A stretch of 7,115 nt of DNA, taken from assembly GCA_020634555.1 (NCBI GenBank), contig JACKBK010000073.1:1-7115 (forward strand), in the 5' to 3' direction. Of the stretch, positions 1-4,021 are shown piece by piece. Numbering within the stretch: the first letter of the stretch is position 1; each line of letters starts with the position of its first letter. The notes under the pieces were generated by a model. That model worked only from the letters and a program-made list of their open reading frames with translations, ran no database searches and was not told where the DNA came from. A program made the translations under genes and the position numbers. Origin of the DNA: Caldilineae bacterium (lineage in GTDB: Bacteria > Chloroflexota > Anaerolineae > JAAEKA01).

Positions 1-93
1 ATCCGGCGTGACGACAGGCGCCGGCGCGGCCTGGCTGCACGCTGCCAGCATCAGCACGCTTGCTAACACCAGGGAAATCAGTTTAGTTTTCAT
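1..93 (-). CDS. Lipoprotein N-terminus (partial, runs off the left edge)
   Basis: The first 31 codons of a gene that continues beyond the window. The peptide starts MKTKLISLVLASVLMLAACS: a positively charged start (K2, K4), a hydrophobic core (residues 5-16) and the lipobox LAAC with Cys19. This is a signal peptidase II signal, so the product should be a membrane-anchored lipoprotein. After the Cys comes an Ala/Pro-rich stretch, the usual flexible linker of surface lipoproteins. The start is supported by AGGAG at 103-107 with a 9-nt spacer. The mature domain is out of view, so the function (for example transporter solute-binding protein or secreted enzyme) cannot be told. A non-coding inverted-repeat element ends 81 bp upstream of the start codon (94-174 lies between its target-site duplication and the ATG). 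Confidence 0.85.
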   Translation of the reverse strand, partial: MKTKLISLVLASVLMLAACSQAAPAPVVTPD

Positions 94-102
94 TATTTCT
101 TA

Positions 103-107
103 CTCCT
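103..107 (-). promoter_or_regulatory. Ribosome binding site of the lipoprotein gene
   Basis: AGGAG on the minus strand, 9 nt before the ATG at 91-93. It fixes the start of the left-edge lipoprotein. Confidence 0.7.
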
Positions 108-174
108 AAATTTACAGATCTGCTCGAAAGCTACGCAGTTCATACCAACGACATCGCGCTTGACCTGAATACTG

Positions 175-183
175 TGTTGCGAC
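175..183. repeat. Left target-site duplication of the inverted-repeat element
   Basis: TGTTGCGAC directly abuts the left terminal inverted repeat. The same nine bases directly follow the right one (455-463). Including the bordering bases, the direct repeat is 11 bp (GTGTTGCGACC, 174-184 and 454-464), so the true duplication is 9 to 11 bp depending on where the element ends. Confidence 0.8.
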
Positions 184-454
184 CTAGCTACCTGACACTT
201 TTATTCAAATGCCTAGCGAGCGTCGGTCGAGTAGCGGGTTGAGGTAAATCAACTTGCATGAGGTGATGCGATTCCAGCGTATCGAGACCAGTGAGCGGGT
301 CTGTGCAGAACCACCACAGGGTCTCGATACGGTTCTGGCGGCAGCTTTCTGCCACGGTGATCACGTACTGGGTTCCAATGATTGCTGGTCGACGCCGCCA
401 GAACCTACTCGACCGACGTTCACGATGTTCTAACAGAAACTGTCAGGTAGCTAG
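184..454. mobile_element. MITE-like non-autonomous element, 271 bp
   Basis: The element begins CTAGCTACCTGACA (184-197) and ends with its exact reverse complement (441-454). These are perfect 14-bp terminal inverted repeats, bordered on both sides by the direct repeat TGTTGCGAC. This is the signature of DNA transposition. There is no open frame of transposase size inside, so movement would depend on a transposase supplied elsewhere. Internally it is full of further inverted repeats: 218-234 with 405-421 (17 pairs, one G-T), 278-289 with 320-331 (12 pairs) and 331-342 with 394-405 (12 pairs). The transposase family is not identifiable from sequence alone. A 9-11 bp duplication is compatible with IS4-like elements among others, which is inference. 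It could instead be the decayed centre of a larger insertion sequence, but the intact ends and dense symmetry favour a small dedicated element. Confidence 0.8.
218..421. repeat. Internal inverted repeats of the element (cloverleaf-like fold)
   Basis: Inside the terminal repeats, arm 218-234 pairs with 405-421; its core CGTCGGTCGAGTAG / CTACTCGACCGACG is 14 perfect pairs. This encloses two side-by-side hairpins: 278-289 with 320-331 (core GTATCGAGACC / GGTCTCGATAC) and 331-342 with 394-405 (GGTTCTGGCGGC / GCCGCCAGAACC). They share position 331, and 405 is shared with the enclosing arm, so the junction is tight. A single strand could fold into an outer stem plus two branches. Confidence 0.8.
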
Positions 455-463
455 TGTTGCGAC
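455..463. repeat. Right target-site duplication of the inverted-repeat element
   Basis: TGTTGCGAC, identical to 175-183, immediately after the right terminal inverted repeat. Confidence 0.8.
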
Positions 464-466
464 CAT

Positions 467-505
467 TGGCGTCCGGCGCGAATGAGTTCTTCGCACCGGA
501 CGCCA
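467..505 (-). terminator. Strong hairpin downstream of the holin-4-like gene
   Basis: Bases 467-482 pair with 490-505 (TGGCGTCCGG / CCGGACGCCA plus five more pairs, one mismatch at 477/495) around a 7-nt loop. It lies 20 bp past the stop codon of the gene ending at 525, which is where a transcript end is expected. No T-rich run follows on the minus strand, so it is not a textbook Rho-independent terminator; it could instead be a 3' stabilising hairpin. Confidence 0.5.
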
Positions 506-524
506 GTTCCTGACAGGGTTGGCT

Positions 525-905
525 CTAGCCTCCGAGGCCAAGAAGACCCAGGACCAGCTCAATCAGCCAGTAGACCACGCCCATGGCGATAGCGGCGATA
601 AGGGCGCCGGCGAACCCCTTGACTGACATGCCAGGTACGATGCTGCCGCTGATCATCAGCACCACAGCGGCGATGACCAGATTGACGATCGCACCCAGGA
701 TGCCGCCGCCGATGGTAATGCCCAGCGCACCAAGCAGCCAGGTGATGACCCCGGCCACGACGGCGATGATGATGGCGGCGATGAAGGCAGCGCCGAAGCC
801 GCTGACCTCCAGCCCCAGGCCCAGCTTGCTGACAACATAGATCACCAGACCGCCGATTGCGGCTGCGATCACGATTCCGAGGACAAGTCCAAGGATATTG
901 CCCAT
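525..905 (-). CDS. Holin-4-superfamily-like small membrane protein (126 aa)
   Basis: A very hydrophobic Gly/Ala/Ile/Val/Leu-rich protein with about four predicted membrane segments (roughly residues 3-24, 35-57, 62-83 and 95-122). Two related halves can be seen: the first contains GLEVSGFGAAFIAAIII and the second PGMSVKGFAGALIAAIA, each followed by a long helix. The pattern of hydrophobic helix, PG-x-x-V-x-GF, small-residue helix, resembles the widespread four-helix 'phage holin 4' family (Pfam PF04020 type), whose chromosomal members are common in bacteria and mostly uncharacterised; the holin name does not prove lysis activity. The start at 905 is chosen because AAAGGAG lies just upstream and the hydrophobic region begins there. 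A longer in-frame start at 986 would add 27 polar residues without a ribosome binding site. No phage genes are nearby. Confidence 0.8.
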   Translation of the reverse strand: MGNILGLVLGIVIAAAIGGLVIYVVSKLGLGLEVSGFGAAFIAAIIIAVVAGVITWLLGALGITIGGGILGAIVNLVIAAVVLMISGSIVPGMSVKGFAGALIAAIAMGVVYWLIELVLGLLGLGG

Positions 906-913
906 TGCGGATA

Positions 914-920
914 CTCCTTT
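914..920 (-). promoter_or_regulatory. Ribosome binding site deciding the start of the holin-4-like gene
   Basis: AAAGGAG on the minus strand, 8 nt before the ATG at 903-905. No comparable motif precedes the alternative upstream ATG at 984-986. Confidence 0.75.
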
Positions 921-954
921 CGAGTGAAACAGGGTTTGAAGATCGATTTCTGTA

Positions 955-981
955 ACGCCGGCAGCAGAAGGCAACCGGCGT
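955..981 (-). repeat. GC hairpin between the small peptide gene and the holin-4-like gene
   Basis: CGCCGG (956-961) pairs with CCGGCG (975-980), plus an outer A-T pair, around a 13-nt loop. A second short GC hairpin, GCCGG / CCGGC with loop TTATT, sits at 1016-1030. Both lie between the stop of the 31-aa gene (1036) and the ribosome binding site at 914-920. They may be transcript-processing or weak termination structures; no T-run follows either. Confidence 0.4.
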
Positions 982-1035
982 GACATTCATTAGGTTGGGA
1001 AGGCACGGCAGGATCGCCGGTTATTCCGGCCAAGG

Positions 1036-1131
1036 CTATGCTGCCCGGCGCCGCAGCACCACAACGGCCACCACGGCCAGTGAGAGGACAACCAGCATAA
1101 CGACAATGACGGATGGGTTGCGAGTTTTCAT
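1036..1131 (-). CDS. Small single-helix membrane peptide (31 aa)
   Basis: A short frame of 31 codons plus TAG. The peptide begins MKTRNPS, has an uninterrupted hydrophobic stretch of Val, Leu, Ile, Met and Ala (residues 8-25), and ends LRRRAA. Basic residues flank the helix at both ends (K2, R4 and R27-R29). GAGG at 1140-1143 with an 8-nt spacer provides a plausible ribosome binding site. It lies 60 bp downstream of the receiver-domain gene and 130 bp upstream of the holin-4-like gene, same strand, so co-transcription is possible. No family is recognised. The composition is too orderly for random non-coding sequence, but a peptide this short cannot be proven from sequence alone. Confidence 0.5.
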   Translation of the reverse strand: MKTRNPSVIVVMLVVLSLAVVAVVVLRRRAA

Positions 1132-1191
1132 CGAAGATACCTCGATCTTTCTAGTGCTACATGGCTCTGACAAGATTTGGTGATGTGCCAC

Positions 1192-1614
1192 CTAACTATC
1201 GGGGGCCTGTTGTCCAACATCTTGTGCTAACTGGGTCAACGCCTGGGTTAGTTCCGAGGCTGTCGCGTTGCGCTGGATGACGGCATCCGCACCATGGACC
1301 AGCAACTGATCCCTATGCTGCAAGGTTCGGACCAACACCAGGCAGCGTATGGCTGGATACCGGGCCTTGACAGCGGTGAGCAACGCGTCCACCTCTTCGT
1401 CCAACAGGTTGGAATCGATGACTAGGAGGCCGGGCTGGTACCGGACAAGCCGGTTCAAAGCGGTCAGCCCATCTCCACAGGAAGCCACCACCGTTATCCA
1501 GGAATTGGCAGCCAGGGATGCCCGCAGCGCCTGCTGCATGATGCCAGGCCGCGAGACAATTACTGTAGGAACAGGGTAGCTGTTTTCCAAAGTGGCTTCA
1601 ATCATCGTGTCCAT
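1192..1614 (-). CDS. Stand-alone receiver-like domain protein, degenerate active site (140 aa)
   Basis: Residues about 17-128 follow the response-regulator receiver fold: strand PTVIVS, helix IMQQALRASLAA, strand WITVVASCGDGLTAL, strand PGLLVIDSNL, helix DALLTAVKARYP, strand CLVLVRT, then HGADAVIQRNATASELTQAL, which matches the GAD-x-y-l-x-K-x-a-s-x-x-E-L pattern of NarL/FixJ-type receivers. Asp67 sits at the phosphoacceptor position. The acidic pair that normally binds Mg2+ after the first strand is replaced by Ser21-Arg22, and the conserved Lys near the end is Arg115. Phosphorylation in the usual way is therefore doubtful, making this a candidate pseudo-receiver. There is no output domain; the length equals a receiver alone. 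The start at 1614 has no clear ribosome binding site; the ATG at 1605 is an alternative. No histidine kinase is visible nearby. Confidence 0.75.
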   Translation of the reverse strand: MDTMIEATLENSYPVPTVIVSRPGIMQQALRASLAANSWITVVASCGDGLTALNRLVRYQPGLLVIDSNLLDEEVDALLTAVKARYPAIRCLVLVRTLQHRDQLLVHGADAVIQRNATASELTQALTQLAQDVGQQAPDS

Positions 1615-1682
1615 CGTGGACGATCAGGTTAATGAACAGTTGCGCCGCGGCATATCGGCAGGGGATGATTCCGATGTGACTG

Positions 1683-1799
1683 TCTGTGGTGCGAACGCTA
1701 GTGCTTCGCCAATCTTTATTTGAGGAGTAGGCATCCTCAGATGCCGGGTTCGCATGTGAGCATGCGAACTCCACAGAGCAAGATTGACGTGGCACTAGC
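1683..1799. repeat. Mutually exclusive inverted repeats around the tandem hairpins
   Basis: TCTGTGG (1683-1689) is complementary to CCACAGA (1771-1777), and GCTAGTGC (1697-1704) to GCACTAGC (1792-1799). The two pairings cross, so both can form together only as a pseudoknot. GCGAAC also occurs as a direct repeat (1691-1696 and 1764-1769). This 186-bp gap between the M13 gene and the receiver gene holds no supported ORF. Confidence 0.45.
1730..1771. repeat. Tandem hairpins downstream of the M13 gene
   Basis: Hairpin one: GGCATC (1730-1735) with GATGCC (1740-1745), loop CTCA. Hairpin two: GTTCGCATG (1748-1756) with CATGCGAAC (1761-1769), loop TGAG, extendable by one G-T and one G-C pair to 1746/1771. 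They are two bases apart (none if hairpin two is extended) and lie 30-70 bp past the M13 stop codon. Neither is followed by a T-run on either strand, so termination would be atypical. An alternative stem, TGAGGA (1721-1726) with TCCTCA (1734-1739), would compete with hairpin one. Confidence 0.6.
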
Positions 1800-1800
1800 C

Positions 1801-3836
1801 TCACCAAATCCGCGCTCGCTCTGCCTCGTCGCGCCACATCCGATCGCCGGGCTGAATCCCAAACGTGTCGAAGAAAGCATCCAGATTGACCAGCGGACCG
1901 GTTACCCGGAACGCGCTGGGCGCATGTGGATCGGCATTGATCAACCGCTGTAGGATTTCGGGGCGCGTTTTGCTCATCCAGAGCTGCGCCCAGGAAACAA
2001 AGAACCGTTCCTCCGTGCTGTAGCCATCGATCATCTCGTCATATTGATCGGCCAGCGCCTCGTGAAGCGCCTCAAAGGCCAGCGTCACTCCGCCGAGATC
2101 GGCTGTGTTTTCCGTGACGGTTAGCTGCCCGTTGACGAACAGATCAGGCAGCACCTCGTAGCTGTTGAACTGCGCGACAAGCTTGCCGGTCAGTTCGTTG
2201 AATTCTTCGCTGTCTCCCGGCGTCCACCAATCCACCATGTTGCCCTGAGCATCGAAGCGCCGGCCGATGCCGTCGAAGCCATGGGTGATCTCGTGCCCGA
2301 TCACCGCCCCGAGAGCGCCGTAGTTCACCGCCGCATCCAGGTCTGGATAGAAGAACGGGGGCTGCAAGATGGCCGCCGACACTTCGATCTTGTTGGCCTG
2401 GGGCTGGTAGGCGGCGTTGATGTCGGTGGGCAACGTGGATCCGGCAATATTGAACTCCTCGGAAACGACCGGTTCTCCCAGCTTGGCCATGTTGCGGTTC
2501 ATTTCGAACTGATTCAGGCGCATCATGTTGCCCAGGTAATCGTCACGGCGTATCTGCACACGGCTGTAGTCCACCCAGTGTTCTGGATAGCCGACGTGGA
2601 TTTCCAGATGTCCCAGCTTTTCCAGGGCGAACGCGCGCGTGGAATCGTCCAGCCAGGGGTTGGTCTGTAGCCGCGACTCGAACTGTGCTTTGATGCGCCC
2701 TGCCATCTCTTCAACCCGTTCGCGCGTCTCGTCCGTGAAGTATTCGCGAACGTAGAGCTGAGCCACCGGGTGGCCAAAGCTGTGCTGGAGTTGCGATGCC
2801 ACCCGCTGCTCGCGGGGCAGCAGCCTGGTCTTGCCCTGCAGCTTCTTCATGTAGAAATCCAAACTGCATTCGGCGACGGCCGGGCTGAGGAACTGCGACA
2901 TGCTGTTGATCAACCGCCAGCGCAGATAGTGCTTGAAATCATCCAGCGGGCGTTCGGCAAGCAGGCCGTTGAGCGCTTCCAGGTAGCGGGGTTCAGCGAC
3001 GTTGATATCTCCATCCAGCGACGATCCCAGAGCCGCGAAGTAGGCGTCGAAGTTGAACAGAGGAATCAGGGTTTGGCAGCTCCGGACACGGGCATCTTGT
3101 GGTATTGGGCAGCCGGGTCGGCGGCCTCTACCGGCGACAGCGTTGCCGAGGCCAGGGCTTTTTCCAGCGACACGATGGCCTGTCCCCTGGCTGGCGGCGT
3201 CACCAGGCGCGATACCGACCAACTGCAAGGCATTTGAGCCACATGCTCGGCGAAGGGCCTCCAGCACCGGGGCGAAGGCCCATTGACATAGTAGTCACGC
3301 GCTGGGCAGCGCGAGTTCGCCCGGGTAAAGCTGCATCAGGTTCAGGTCGCTCTGCTTCTTGTCGGGAGCGACGCCGATGGTGATCAGCATCGTCTGGCCG
3401 CTGACACGGATCAGGTGGGCAAGCACGCCGGGCAGGTCTGACAGATCGGCGATGGCCTCGATGCGCTCCAGGTCGGGCCGTGGGGTCAAATCCCAGTGCT
3501 TCCAGGCGTTCGACATCCATGGCCGAGGCGAACAAATCGCCCACTTGCTGCACAATGGTGCCCTCAGGTTCGTCGGCGCTCTGATCGGCTGCGTTTTGCA
3601 GCAAGCTCAGGATCTGTTCATTGAGAAGGTGAAACAGGCCGATGAAGCCGCCGACCTGGGCATCTTCGTCGGGGATGACCGCCTGGTCCAGCCAACCTCC
3701 GGCGGCAAAGCGATAAAATCTTGCTGCAGGTCGGCCGTGGGTCCAGGTTGTCGATGCTGAAACCCAGGCGCTCCGTGTGATGGCAGATCGGTCGCGGACG
3801 GCTGTGCTTGTCGTCGTGGTGCGGATGCTTGGGCAC
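1801..3836 (-). pseudogene. M13-family zinc metallopeptidase (neprilysin/PepO type), frameshifted N-terminal third
   Basis: The downstream 420 codons (about 3060 to 1801) are intact and contain the family hallmarks: the zinc site HEITH (2281-2295) in GAVIGHEITHGFDGIGR, the third zinc ligand Glu in ENTADLGG (2089-2112), the upstream INAAYQPQANKIEVSAAILQ segment, and a C-terminal end in RIW. M13 enzymes cleave peptides with a two-domain zinc fold and are usually 630-700 residues; 3836 to 1801 would give about 678. The N-terminal third is readable but broken across frames: FSIDNLDP, then ADLQQDF, then FYRFAAGGWLDQ, then DLERIEAIADLSDLPG, then RDYYVNG, then FAPVLEA, then a segment containing LEKALASATL up to YHKMPVS, then QTLIPLFNFDAYF. 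About ten small indels explain this. No signal peptide is evident. The start is uncertain: GTG at 3836 is in frame with FSIDNLDP but lacks a ribosome binding site, whereas AAGGAG lies 6 nt before an ATG at 3931-3933 in another frame. Either a pseudogene or sequence error in an otherwise working gene. Confidence 0.8.
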
Positions 3837-3927
3837 GGACGCAAATTGGGGACACCTGGCCGAATTTGTCTGATAAAAGTTGATTGGTTCATTTGTTACA
3901 CACCAATTTTGATTTCTTCGAGAAAGC

Positions 3928-3992
3928 GTCCATGAGCATCTCCTTGTTGGCAGCTTTGTCATCTCCCTGACTTGACGGAGATGCTCATGGAC
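3928..3992. repeat. 16-bp perfect inverted repeat between the M13 gene and the fused hydrolase
   Basis: GTCCATGAGCATCTCC (3928-3943) is exactly complementary to GGAGATGCTCATGGAC (3977-3992), with 33 nt between. It lies 30 bp past the stop of the hydrolase gene, so it may act as its transcript-end hairpin; TTT follows on the plus side and GCTTTCTC on the minus side. CATCTCC occurs again at 3960-3966 and can pair with 3977-3983 instead, giving a shorter alternative hairpin. The left arm also contains the AAGGAG-N6-ATG that looks like a translation start for the M13 gene. No flanking direct repeat was found, so a mobile-element origin is not supported. Confidence 0.65.
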
Positions 3993-4021
3993 TTTCAGTT
4001 AGATCTTCACCAGTAGCAACC

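Noticed and set aside
291..485. Plus-strand 64-codon ORF inside the inverted-repeat element
   Set aside because: It crosses hairpin arms, the right terminal repeat and the target duplication, starts with GTG and lacks a ribosome binding site. The peptide is Arg-rich and low in plausibility.
525..905. Prophage or lysis cassette, based on the holin-like family
   Set aside because: No endolysin, tail or integrase genes nearby; chromosomal members of this family are common and not phage-specific.
906..986. Longer N-terminus for the holin-4-like protein (start at 986)
   Set aside because: No ribosome binding site there. The added 27 residues run through the 955-981 hairpin and the real AAAGGAG site.
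1697..1799. Small MITE with GCTAGTGC / GCACTAGC ends
   Set aside because: Only 8-bp ends, and the flanking bases (GCGAAC on the left, CTCACC on the right) are not a duplication.
1598..1837. Minus-strand 79-codon ORF overlapping the receiver and M13 genes
   Set aside because: It overlaps both real genes, covers the tandem hairpins, and its composition does not look like a protein.
2770..3237. Plus-strand 155-codon ORF antisense to the M13 gene
   Set aside because: It mirrors the M13 coding frame, and the minus strand carries recognisable family sequence throughout.
3060..3770. Programmed ribosomal frameshifting in the M13 gene
   Set aside because: About ten shifts in both directions without consistent slippery motifs cannot be programmed; error or decay is far simpler.
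3928..3992. Second mobile element with terminal inverted repeats
   Set aside because: The arms are only 33 nt apart and no direct repeat flanks them; a hairpin explains it better.
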